From contig KV419419.1 of the NCBI GenBank assembly GCA_001630475.1, forward strand, positions 105,171 to 169,170: 64,000 nt of DNA, written 5' to 3'. A program made the translations under genes and the position numbers. This document shows positions 12,312 through 22,350 of this stretch, piece by piece; within the stretch, counting starts at the first letter, position 1, and the number at the start of each line of letters is the position of its first letter. Source of the stretch: Sistotremastrum niveocremeum HHB9708 (taxonomy: Eukaryota > Basidiomycota > Agaricomycetes > Sistotremastrales > Sistotremastraceae). Under the pieces are notes generated by a model. It was not told where the DNA came from. It saw nothing but the letters and a program-made list of their open reading frames with translations, and did no database searches.

Positions 12312-13836
12312 CTCTACCAGTAATTCGAAGGTTTCCAAGAGTCAACAGCCAGAAGAGTTATCTGGACGCAGAGGAGGGGAGGGAGCGGCTGAACCGTAGG
12401 AGATCAGCCATGAGGGAGCAACAGAGCACTCGAACGCACCGTGAGATGATACTATTGCCAAGCACGGAGTCTAACAGCCAAAACGTCAGTACAGGATTCT
12501 ATTTTTCCGCCAGATAAATGCAAACCTCAGCCTTGTAAATCTCCACATGCTCTCACTCCCCAAAGAGGTTATTCCCACCCAAAAGCCACGCCTCAGATTT
12601 CCAAAGGGTTCGCTCCGTCGCATGGTACCTTCTATCTTGTGGTACTGCTCCAAGTATCGGCATCTCCTATGGCGTCCTCAAGGCAAAGATTTCTTGGCAC
12701 GAAGGTGCTGGGAACTCGGTCATTCCGGCAGAAGAGCATGGGACCGCTGTCTAGGTTGAGAAGACCTTCAAAGCCACTTCATGGGTGACAATTTCCCCAC
12801 GTCTGAGATCAAAGAAAGACAGGAAACTTCGAAGCAGTATCACAATAGCAAGGCCAGAACGCTTTTGATAATTATAAGGAACAATGATCCCAGCAGGACA
12901 TTAGGAGTCGTATGACCAGTATCAGCCCGATTTACTCCATGGCTATCTCCTATCGTGGCATGCCGGTGGGTATTGAAAGCGAGATTAGAGCGCTGAGCGC
13001 CACGGAGAAAAATTGACTGCTGGTCTGTGTTTGGGCTTCGAGAGACAAGATAAAAATTCGGCATTGAGCATTCGGCCTGAGTCAGTACAGAAATCAAGTC
13101 AGAAGACGACACATATTCTCAGCCTGTTTTGCAGGTCGACAGTGCAGATACCAAGGCTTTACGCGTCCAAGCTGATGGACGGCCGCCATGGGAGGAACGA
13201 TGGTGGCCGCCTGATAACCTAACAAGCGCAAACTGAGTTGCTCCCGAACTCAACCAGGTTCACACATGCTATGAGCTATGCTACGCGAACTCTCCTGTTC
13301 TGGAGCAGACTTCTCTTATAATTGGAATAATCTGTTCGATCTGAATCTGAATTGTATACCACTTTTTGGAGCCTATGTAGCGAGTTTTGTTATTTTTGAT
13401 CTTATTGATTCAAATTCACTCATTTGATCAGTTGACTTCTGTTCCAGTGCTTGCTGCCGGTGGCAATGTGGCTGTTCGGCAGAAAAAACATGCTCTATAA
13501 TTTTGTATTGACTATGATAAAGGAAAGCAAACTCAAAAGCATTCATTCGCCGACCATGCTTTCGGTTTTCGCCCCTTCAAGTCTTGCTCCGAGTCCGTTG
13601 CAAGTCACTAAAACAAGAATTTCCGTCGGGTGGTCTTGCTCGTTCATCTAAATCTGTGTTTTCTTGGCAGGGATATCGATATCGATGCTTATCTTTGCCA
13701 AGGTCAAGCATCAACATGTTTTCGAAGAGCACGTTACAGTCCATGTGCGATTTTCGGATGAACACAATACTGCATGCGGGTCTCGGCGAACCTGGTCAGG
13801 CGACGTTGAATGGAGTGCCGGGAATCGAGCACGGAC
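12312..13836. other. Intergenic, no gene seen
   Basis: This is the shared upstream region of the UstYa gene (-) and peptide precursor 2 (+), so it may act as a divergent regulatory region. Short open frames occur, but none has a domain or splice pattern I can support. Confidence 0.4.
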
Positions 13837-13843
13837 TATAAAT
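13837..13843 (+). promoter_or_regulatory. TATA box of peptide precursor 2
   Basis: TATAAAT lies 66 bp upstream of the ATG at 13903, in line with the other two intact precursor genes. Confidence 0.5.
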
Positions 13844-13902
13844 GCTTGTCCTTTCAGACGACCAAAGCGTATCCAGAAGTTCATCTCGGATACTCAGCTA
13901 CT

Positions 13903-14250
13903 ATGTTCTCCAAGACTGTCCTGGCCATTCTCCTCTTCACTTCGAGCTTGCTCGTCGCTGCTAACCCTCTTCCCGAGGTATGTCTTTTGATGAGAAATTG
14001 ACCGAGAACTGACCTCTTGCCCTCTCAGAAACGTGCCGCCGAGCCCGGAAACATTGTTGATCTTGTTGATCACAAGTGCTATGTTCCCAAACCCGCTGTA
14101 AGCTCTTTAGCATCAAGTTCCCTGATCAATTTCTCACTCACTCTCGAACGCAGGGCGGTGTCGCCGAAGCTCGAGGACTCGAGGTTCGCTGCGTAAGTTC
14201 TGCAGATTAGGCGACCTTTCAAAGCTTGTGCTTATGCTTCTTCGCAGTGA
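13903..14250 (+). CDS. Small secreted KEX2-type peptide precursor 2
   Basis: Four exons: 13903-13977, 14029-14097, 14154-14192 and 14248-14250, giving 61 aa. Exon 1 is a 25-codon signal peptide (MFSKTVLAILLFTSSLLVAA, 'NPLPE'). Exon 2 starts with Lys-Arg and reads AAEPGNIVDLVDHKCYVPKP. Exon 3 (GGVAEARGLEVRC) ends in Cys, and the next acceptor ttcgcag is followed at once by TGA, so the stop codon sits alone in exon 4. If that intron is kept the peptide gains VSSAD before TAG. The predicted mature peptide has two Cys 18 residues apart, the second being the C-terminal residue. It lies next to the UstYa gene. Whether it is a modified peptide, a signal or an effector is unknown. Confidence 0.65.
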
Positions 14251-14620
14251 TTTACAACTGAGATAATGAAGGGGTTGATTGAGAGCGAGGATGTACGGCG
14301 ATTCACTATGTTGAAGACGTAGAAATCGACATTGGCCTTCGTATTTTTCATACAAATATGATTGTACATGTACCCCGTGAGATCAGCTCAACAGTTCTCA
14401 ATATATCAAACATCCATTGAATACTACATCCCGAGAATCGTTTGTCTTCTACAATGTCCCCCATCAACATCCCGAAAAAAAATCACTCGACAACCACGAG
14501 ACTCGTCACGCTAGTACTTGTCAATCCGTTGTATATGGGCAAGTGCTAATATAGGGTGAAGATGTAATATCATTAGACCCAAATGTTGCTCACTGAAATG
14601 CAGATGAGAATTAATGCCCT

Positions 14621-14855
14621 TCACATTTGAAGAATGTAACGAACTAGGGGCACTGGAATTTTAGGTCCATAACCACCACTACTAACCACCTCATCGAGAG
14701 GGTTGTGTGCCTCCGCAGATCGTTTCTAGGAGCCGCTGACTTTCAGTGACTGTAACTAATCGGAGCATATAGGAGAGACGACTGACGGGGAGGCTTGCTC
14801 TGCTCAACGCAATGCATTGGAAGACAGTCAAACAAATAAGAATGAACGTCTTCAA
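14621..14855 (-). pseudogene. Eroded peptide precursor copy 3
   Basis: The signal-peptide part is still readable (KTFILICLTVFQCIALSRAS), but the codon aligned with the ATG of its neighbour copy is TTG at 14855-14853. Exon 2 (14725-14621) still opens with KRSAEAHNPLD, but the conserved Cys position is Gly (SSGGYGP), and the ancestral 25-codon exon 1 donor is not seen. An upstream in-frame ATG could give a longer N terminus, but that would bury the signal peptide. The copy 15474-15838 is its tandem partner about 0.96 kb away. It is most likely a decaying duplicate. Confidence 0.45.
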
Positions 14856-14929
14856 CGACTCTTCATAAGGATCTTCCAAAGAACAAGACGGATTTTGAGA
14901 AGCATATACTAGCTGAAGCCTCGCCACTA

Positions 14930-15470
14930 AATACTCTTTGAATCTGAAGCACGTGCATCACACTGGAGCTGCGATACGCTGCGAAATTTAGGCCATAGAG
15001 AGGGTAGACAAAAGCTCAATGGGGTCAGAACAGCATCTTTCAGTGCAAGTGTGAGGAATTTCACGGTCAGAAGAATGCTGTTGGTGTCGCGAAGTGCTAT
15101 CACGAAGCCTGGAACCGGAGCTCCAACAATCCTATCCGCAGTGTCCGCTACTCGTCACAACCTCATCCATAGATTCGAAGAAATCCCTCTGTGCCATCAT
15201 ATGTGTATACATGAACCCGAGAATGATAGTTTGTTCCGTGCCCTAGCAAATCTTATCACTCCTATTCCCGCCTCATCGCGTTTGTAGCCAAAGAATCCCA
15301 TAGCTCCCACCTCATGACGATGAAATTCAATGCGACTCACTGAGAAAGAACGTCAGGTTCTCGACAGAAAATGCTAGCAAAATTCATGAATCTTATGCAG
15401 CGAACCATGAGGTCGGACGCCTCACGCCCAGCAATCTGGTCAAATAAGTTCCAATTAATAACCAAAAATA
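14930..15470. repeat. Tandem duplicate unit, upstream part
   Basis: The 5' flank of copy 3 (from 14930: cctcgccactaaatactctt, later acgtgcat and aatttag) reappears in front of copy 4 from about 15893 (cctcgccgttaaataccccg). This fixes a duplication period of about 960 bp. The region holds no other gene. Confidence 0.5.
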
Positions 15471-15473
15471 TTC

Positions 15474-15838
15474 CTAACTGTGAATGAATGGACGAACATG
15501 GGGCTTCGTGGGCACATAACAAGCCTCGACTTCGACATCGAAAGGGTTTTTTGCTTCGGCAGATCGTTTCTAGCAAGAGAAAGTATCAGCATTCTGGAAG
15601 AGGGAGTCTCATGCGACCCAGTGAGGCCTTGGATCAAATTACCACAGGCTCATAAGTATGCCCGAAATGCTGGTCTGGATGAGGTATTCCCTTATGATAC
15701 GCGCTGGGTTAGTACATGTTTTGACGATGGAGTGGGACACCGCAGAATACGGCGAAGGAGATCGCTGACAGTGGGAGCGGCCAAGGTAAGAGCCAAGGCG
15801 TTAAAGAAAATAAAAGAAATCAAGCTGAACGTCTTCAT
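15474..15838 (-). CDS. Peptide precursor copy 4, gene model uncertain
   Basis: The ATG at 15838 begins MKTFSLISFIFFNALALTLA, a good signal peptide followed by APTVS. Exon 2 (15569-15474) begins KRSAEAKNPFDVEVEACYVP, giving the family's Lys-Arg and Cys-Tyr, and stops after PFIHS. The usual donor after codon 25 is missing: the sequence runs on as DLLRRILR. A phase-0 donor later (CAT|gtacta, near 15713) would join in frame but is weak. Only one Cys is present in the mature part. It may still be functional with an altered pro-region, or be on the way to loss like its tandem partner. Confidence 0.45.
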
Positions 15839-15839
15839 G

Positions 15840-16381
15840 GAGAGATTTTGTATACTCGAGTAGTGGAAAATCTGGTGCTTGAAGATATGAAACCTCGCCG
15901 TTAAATACCCCGTGGATTTGAAGAACGTGCATGGCACCAGACAGTCAGCTAAATTTAGCCCGTGGACCAGGTGTTTGGGAGAGAAATAAAAGCTTAGTGG
16001 AGTTAGAGCATTGTCCCTCAAGGGAAGCCTGAGTGACCATGGGAGATATCACGAGCAAAACACTGCCGTATTTGGCAATACGATGTCCTTCCGAGTCTGT
16101 GGAGGCTGGCCCCTCAACTCGGATAATCCGTTCTCTAGTGTTCTTGGCACATCACTCACCGACTCATCCGGAGCGTGTTTAGAGAGGCTCAGGTCTGCGA
16201 CCGATGTATCCTGACCAAGACCGTAACAAGTGAACCCATGCATAGACAGCTATCATAATCTTCAATTCGGAATAAACTATTCTCCAGGCCCTCAAGCACA
16301 GCAATTGGTACACTAGCATGACTGAGGCATAAACTTCACGAACATAGTTCCTACTCTGGTTTGATCGCCGGAGAACAGTTC
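15840..16381. other. Intergenic, tandem duplicate flank
   Basis: This contains the TATA-like element and flank of copy 4 (about 15880-16010), similar to the flank of copy 3. The remainder to 16381 shows no gene. Confidence 0.4.
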
Positions 16382-16717
16382 TCACTTCAAGGAGATCAGT
16401 CGGACGTTCTGCTAAAGATTGCGTGAGCGGAAACTTACGCAGGCAGGCAAAAAGTCTGGACTCTCGCCACGACGAGCCCTCTACAGCAAGATAACGGTCA
16501 GTCGACCTGGGTGGCTGAAGTGATTGACAGCTTACAGGGGGCTTGTAACAAGCGTTGTCTGTAGCGTCAACAATGTTCAGGGCATCACGTTTCTATCACG
16601 AGAGGTGAGCGAATGAGTGTGAGAAGGCCAAGGTGCACTCACCTCGGGGACAGGGGAGGCCGCAGCCAAGAGACTCAACGCGCAAAACAGAAGCGGTGCA
16701 AAGGCCTTGAAAAACAT
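16382..16717 (-). CDS. Small secreted KEX2-type peptide precursor 5
   Basis: Four exons: 16717-16643, 16592-16536, 16480-16439 and 16411-16382, giving 67 aa. Exon 1 is again exactly 25 codons (MFFKAFAPLLFCALSLLAAA, 'SPVPE'). Exon 2 begins Lys-Arg and reads DALNIVDATDNACYKPP. Exon 3 is RARRGESPDFLPAC, ending in Cys at the same splice position as precursor 2. Exon 4 adds QNVRLISLK before TGA. The two Cys are 17 residues apart, against 18 in precursor 2. RARR in exon 3 is a second dibasic site, so the product could be cut twice. A TATA-like box lies 61 bp upstream. Confidence 0.62.
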
Positions 16718-16771
16718 CTGGTCGATAGAGAGCTGGTTCCAATCGTCGACTCACTCCACGTAAGGACCTGG

Positions 16772-16778
16772 TATTTAT
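16772..16778 (-). promoter_or_regulatory. TATA-like box of peptide precursor 5
   Basis: ATAAATA on the minus strand, 61 bp upstream of the ATG at 16717. Confidence 0.45.
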
Positions 16779-18043
16779 GCAATCCATCACAGCTCGTTGT
16801 TCTATTTCATTCAATTTTGAACGTACTTCCTTCATATCCGTTATCTGTACATGCCGGAAATTCATGTGGTGGACTCACCTTCTTCTTGATAGTCCATGCA
16901 TCACATGGTATGATAGCCTGGGTGGAACACTGCTGGTGTTTTGGATCGCGATCTGCCTTTCTTCTAGCCCTAGCTTATCGAGCTTCGAAGACTGGAGAAA
17001 GAATTTCTCAGAGAATGATCAGTGCTCCGGAGTCTTTGGTATTGAGACGGAGTAAGTACTGGCAAGTTCGCCTTTTCGTTGTATTTCTCAAGAAAAAAGG
17101 CGGCAGATGGGGAACGCTGTCATGACGCTGCCGCATCCGAACAACTAGGCTGGATGAGTCGTATCTTTAGGCGTTTGAATTGAGGGAATACAGTGGACTC
17201 ACACTTCTATCTAAGAAGTTCACTTGAAGCATATGGAGCCTTGTGAAGAAACGCCTCTAGCAACGTCTTATATCCATGTCATGAGAATTTCGGTGGCTTG
17301 AATAGCACCTGGTCGAGTCTCTATGGGACCAACTCGGAGTAATGATCATTATTGCAAGAATACCACACAAGGGCGAGTTCAGCGTTCGCAACATTCATCG
17401 AGCTCCAATCGGTTCGGATGTGGCCGTGGTACAGATTCAGGCACCAACGCGCACGATAGAGAGCCGAAATGCTTGGAGCACGATGGTATTTCACACGACC
17501 GGAGAATCTCAAATTTAGCAGTGGCCGACAGAGCTCTTCCCGGTCAGCTGGCTTGGAAGCTCTCCTCTATCGACACCAGAGACATCATACAGATACTGGC
17601 TGCAGCTGGCTAATCAGATGACACATGTGATTTGATTGGGAAGGAAACAATTCAGGGCTCTGAAATCGTGGATGGAGTTTCATATCGATAATTGGTGGGC
17701 GAACTTCTTCTCATGTCGTGTAAGTCGCCAGTTTTCGAGAAACGAGAGCATCAAGCATCGACGGCAAGAGTAAATATTCGAATTGTGTGGCGAAGGTTTG
17801 AGAGAAGCATAATCGGATCTAGCCGACGGCACGTTTACGGCACCGACGTCTCTCAGCGCTAGCTCAGCGTGCAGCTCAGTTCTCGAGGTACTAGTAGTAC
17901 CTCTTCTCAAGAAAAAAGAGGTCACAGCGATTGTCGAAAAATGGGCGTCAACGCCCCAAAATCTTGTGCATTGAATTTGATCAGCGTGCCAGCCAATTAT
18001 TTCCTCAATTTTCTCGAAAGGACAGAGTCAGGATGCACTTTTC
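16779..18043. other. Intergenic; carries block shared with 4.2 kb
   Basis: The block from 17156 (gagtcgtatctttag) to about 17330 is a diverged copy of 4209-4380. No gene was recognised in the rest, including the open frames at 17.3-17.6 kb. Confidence 0.4.
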
Positions 18044-19668
18044 TCAATCATCCGCATATCCAGTGAGCCCTTTCACTACTCCATACGCCTTGCCTCCGAT
18101 CCCGTGGAATTCCCTTAGATCGCCAACAAGATCTTCTGGTCTCTCGAAAGCAGCGAAATGTCCGCCCGCCGAATGAGATGACTCGTACACAAGGTTTCCA
18201 ACAAGCAAGCGGTTCCTGATGTCAATATTGTCATAAGTACCGCGCGACACGGGGCAGAAGATGGGGCGGAAACTTACGCTTTGGACACATAGACTAATTC
18301 CTGAGGAAAGATGGAGAAACCGATGGGTACTGAATATATCGGTTCATGTCGGCCATTCTCGAGAGGATTGGTGCGGAGATTCTCATAATAGATTCGGAGC
18401 GACGCTCCAGGGCCGGCTTTCGAAAACCAGTAGACAGAGATCCAATCGAGGACTGCGGTTTCATTTCGTGGGTTTCCATGGCGATGGATCGAGGATTTTG
18501 CGCGGACTCACTTTCATCATCCGTGAATGGATAGTTGTCGGTCCAGTTATGTAGCTAGAGATATAATGACTGTAAGTAATCATTTTCCTCCTCCGTGAAG
18601 AAAGATTCATCGTGCCTTTTCATAGACCCATGCCAAAAGACCAACAGGCGAATCCGCGAGACCGTAAGATAAGGTTTGGGGCTGACTGGATTGCTCATGG
18701 AAATATCCCAGTCCCTTATCTCGAAACATGTTCGTGCGAGCTACCATCCTCTTCTCCTCTTCTGAGAACGGCGTGCTGATATGCTGGAGCCAAAGGAGAG
18801 GATTTTTGCTGGGTTGAATCGGAGCCATGCTGGATGTCATAGTTAAAGGAAGTTTATGGCTTCACAATCAAGTTGAACTCACGAGAGCATATTAACATGG
18901 ACGGCTTTGCAGTGCTTCCCGCCATAAAGTCGGGCCACCTGTCGACTGATCTGTACGAGCCTCAGAAAATGCGGGGTCTAGTCTTTCCGGACAGAATTAC
19001 GGATGATCCCCAGTCTCCTCCCTGTACCACTGAAATGGAAGTTTGTTTCAAAAAGCTATGAGGACGAGACTAGACAACGCACCGTATTCAGAGTATCCCA
19101 AGGCCAGCATCAACTTATGTCCTGCCTCCGCCATTTTTGCCATGTTAAATCCAGGTTTCTTAGGTGCATCTGAGAACCCAAATCCGGGAAGTGACCATGC
19201 GACAACGTGAAAAGCGGGAGCCCCAGAAGGCGGGTTGGTCAAGAGTGGGATTATCTTGGCTGCCTCCATGAAATGACCGGGCCCTGTAAACCGGGGGGAT
19301 GTGGCATGAGCGACGCCTTTACTGGACGCGACAGACTTACATCCATGAGAGAAGAGTAAAGGTATAGCATGTTCGTTCTTGCTTCTCTGATGAACGTGGT
19401 GTATGTTCAGCACTCCGAATCCATCGACCTCGATATCAATCGTGAATTGAGGAAACGTCTCATTTATATGAGTCTCGTGTCTTCGCCAGTCATATCCATC
19501 CTGCCAATATCGAACGAGACGCTTCATATCGGCCAATGGCACTCCATAATCCCACTGTACACCTTCCAGTTCGTCGGGAAAGCGCGTCGCCGCAAGTTTA
19601 GATTTCAGAGCTTGGAGATCATTTTCTGGGATAGCAAGCTTGTATGAGACAGGACTTGTCGATGTCAT
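18044..19668 (-). CDS. Epoxide hydrolase, alpha/beta-hydrolase fold
   Basis: It hydrolyses epoxides to diols. Exons: 19668-19341, 19283-19083, 19029-19001, 18950-18883, 18829-18616, 18554-18512, 18452-18278 and 18215-18044, giving 409 aa. The N-terminal EHN-type domain begins MTSTSPVSYKLAIPENDLQA. The oxyanion motif HGWPGHF is restored only after splicing. The nucleophile elbow is VVQGGDWGSS, with Asp as nucleophile. The lid has YWFSKAGPGASLRIYYEN, and the catalytic His is in SAGGHFAAFERPEDL. The donor after exon 5 is GC rather than GT (AAG|gcacga), needed because GT offers no in-frame alternative. Such enzymes act in detoxification or in natural-product pathways. It lies 1.3 kb from the nearest peptide precursor, but a functional link is only a guess. 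Confidence 0.88.
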
Positions 19669-20026
19669 GAGATCAGTTCAGTGCAATCAGTTCGTGAAGA
19701 AGGAGAGCCAGCCGTGGGAGGCATGATCGTCATTGGTACTGACTCGGAGCGCTGAGCGCGCCAGGGCGCTCCTGGTTTGACGAAGGCGGTCAGTCAGTCA
19801 CAAAAATAAATAAAAATTCTGTAAGCGTGATGGCACACTTGTGATCATCAGCCTTGCGATATTCGAACTCGACAATCGATGGTAATAGATTGTAAGCAGA
19901 CACGTACTTGTACACATTGTCAGTACACAAGAAACACATGTACAGTACAGGTTGTCAGAGCGATGAGAGTCAAGATGAAGATGAATGCTTTGATCAAAAG
20001 AATCAATGAATAGAGGGGCTCTCAAG
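19669..20026. other. Intergenic, no gene seen
   Basis: Promoter side of the epoxide hydrolase (-) and 3' flank of F-box gene C (-). No coding region or repeat was recognised. Confidence 0.4.
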
Positions 20027-21952
20027 CTACAAGTCCACTGGCACTTCCATAAGATATGCCTCCTCAATCTCTGCATTATGCTCTTTGCGAAGATTGAGCA
20101 TCGCTTGAAATTGGTCGGCGCAGAATTCCGCGAGCTCGATAGAAATACGCAGTTTCTTCAAAGCCGGACAGACCTTCGGTCGCTCGAGCTCGATGATAAA
20201 CGGTATCAAAGGTTCCGTTTCCCATAAGGAGATCTCATCAATGGAAGAGCTGTTGGAGAGGAGGCCTTGCCATATCCGTTCAGTAAAAATATCGATTTCA
20301 GAGTACGCTTCCATTCCCATTGTATCGTCGTTGTCGTCGAATTCGTCGAATTCCCGATCCGGGTTCGGATCAGACCCCCAAACAGATAACACCTTAGGTC
20401 TTATTGCGAAGAAGTCGAATGCGCAGTGGAGCAGCAGGAGTCTTACGTCCTCCCTGAGCGTTCTGGACAAGTCATAGACATGTTCAACCAGATGAACAGG
20501 GGACGAGACACCTGAAGCAAACGGCACAACGAGGCTGACCATAGCGGTGTGCATTTCGATTTCCAGATGACTGGCTCCTGCAGCCAGTGCCTTCATGCTT
20601 TCCGGTAAATGAGAATAGATTGAAGTTGTGCTCCCGTCTGGCGCCACGAATGCTTTGCTTTTTATCGTGACCTTTCGAATGACAGGGAATTCCAACGCCG
20701 CAAGAAGGTATATGACTGAGTCCGCGCCCAACTTCTTAAGAGTAATGGTGTGGCAATACTCTAGTGTCACAGACTCTCCTGTGAATAGGGATTGTCGGTT
20801 CAAGTCATCGAAAGCGGTTCCTTCAAGGCCCAAGTCTTCGAGTAGTGGTGCTTGTGAGAGCGCGGTGATGGCGTCACTAACTTCGTACTGTTTGACTGCC
20901 AGATAGATAGTCTTGAGGGAAGCTAAGAGCGGCGACGTGAAACGTCTGCAGGACATTCCCTTAAGGTGTAGGGTGTGGAGGTTGGGAGCGTCATTTGAAA
21001 ACAGGTTCCGCGATGATAAGAGACTGCGGGCTTCGATATTTTGGACAAAGATGAAGCTTTTGAGCTCTGGCGCACGAAGAGGACTGATGCCCTGCCACAG
21101 CTTTGTGACAGCCAATCCGTATGAGTTTATGATGATGCTCAAACTCTCAACCCTGGACATCTTGACAGTCAGAAATCGTATCTGAGATCTGATCAGGAGA
21201 TAAAGGTCGTCTTCCGACATTACACGCGACTCTGTACCAGTCGCATGGAAGCGCAAGGACAGCAAGATGTTCTTTGAGCGAGCAGCAAAGGCATGCATCG
21301 CATCCAAATTCCAAGCAAGATCAATGTGACTCCATAAACGGGCAGATTCGAGGCAAACTTGACGCCAGCGGGAGAATCTGAGCAGTGAGCGCATGTTGGT
21401 CAGTGAACGAAAGGCGAAGGAAAGGGAAGAACACACACATGTGGGATATGATGATCGTCCTTTCCAATCGTAATTGAGAGGTTGCGAACCAGCTCCTCTC
21501 CCCCTCATCTTCCTCATCCGGCTCCTCATCCCTCACGTCTTCCACATAATGGTGAGCTATGTTCGAAAGAAGCTCCGCGGGTAAACTTGCAATGGGAGAT
21601 CTGGCGTTCGCAGAGCGGCTGATCCTGGTGGATGCGTCGAATATGGATTTCGAGATGCATTGTTGGACATCACGCAAAGAGGATAAGATTTGGTTGGTAG
21701 CTTCGCGATTCGATAGGGCGTCCCCGTTCGACAGTATCAGGGCCTGCGATCTTTCTCCAAGTTAGCCTCATAATGAATGGCCTGATAGGAGCGCACGTCT
21801 CATCGACCTCTCGTATCAACGCGTTCGCGAGCTCTGCCACGTCTCCTGTCCCGGAGTTCTGTGAGAAATCATGACTGGTCGAGTGCTACATCTCCTGAGT
21901 CAGAATTTTTTCGAGCATCCACTTTTCGCGAGTAGCTCACCATATGCCTAGA
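20027..21952 (-). CDS. F-box/LRR-type protein C, 5' end possibly damaged
   Basis: The well-supported exons are 21377-20027 and 21439 upwards, joined at SHI|FSRWRQVCLESARLW. The F-box is IASLPAELLSNIAHHYVEDV, LRRs follow, and the C terminus is MLNLRKEHNAEIEEAYLMEV. The gene closely resembles F (61505-63393), which shows how the 5' end should look: ATG, intron, short exon, intron. In C the ATG (21952-21950) is present, but the equivalent acceptor leads to GAG ATG TAG (stop), and the AG of the second acceptor has become GG. A downstream acceptor (ttctcacag before AACTCCGGG) plus a weak donor could rescue it. The open frame of at least 529 codons after this point has no ATG near its start. It is either a recent pseudogene or a gene with shifted splicing. 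Confidence 0.6.
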
Positions 21953-22350
21953 CTGCGTGTGTTCCTCGTCGGTAGAAAGGATCTAGCGTCCGTACGAAAG
22001 AGGGGTTGGGGGTCCGAGTCCAAAGCAAGCTGCGAGTAGCTTGTTTCCACCCGTGGTTTCCACTTGGTTTCCACGCACGACAGTTTTTGCGGCACGCTAT
22101 AAGGTATGGATTACGGATTTATTTGAAAAGTCGTAACACGTCAGGACCAGATCCTTTGACAAAGGAATACACGGATGACTTGTAGTAGTAGTAGTTCAGC
22201 GAGCGAAAGCAGAGGTTAGGTTCGGCCAATTCGGGCGTACTCGTCTGAAGTAATGATTACGTAACCTCATACTACCCCAATCATGCTTGACCCGCTCTCT
22301 CATCTTAACACAGCCATCCTGCCAGAATCTGCCGAATTTTGTCACGCCGA
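21953..22350. other. Intergenic, no gene seen
   Basis: Upstream of gene C and downstream of gene D. It contains a short tgtagtagtagtagt run at about 22180-22195 and nothing else I can name. Confidence 0.4.
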
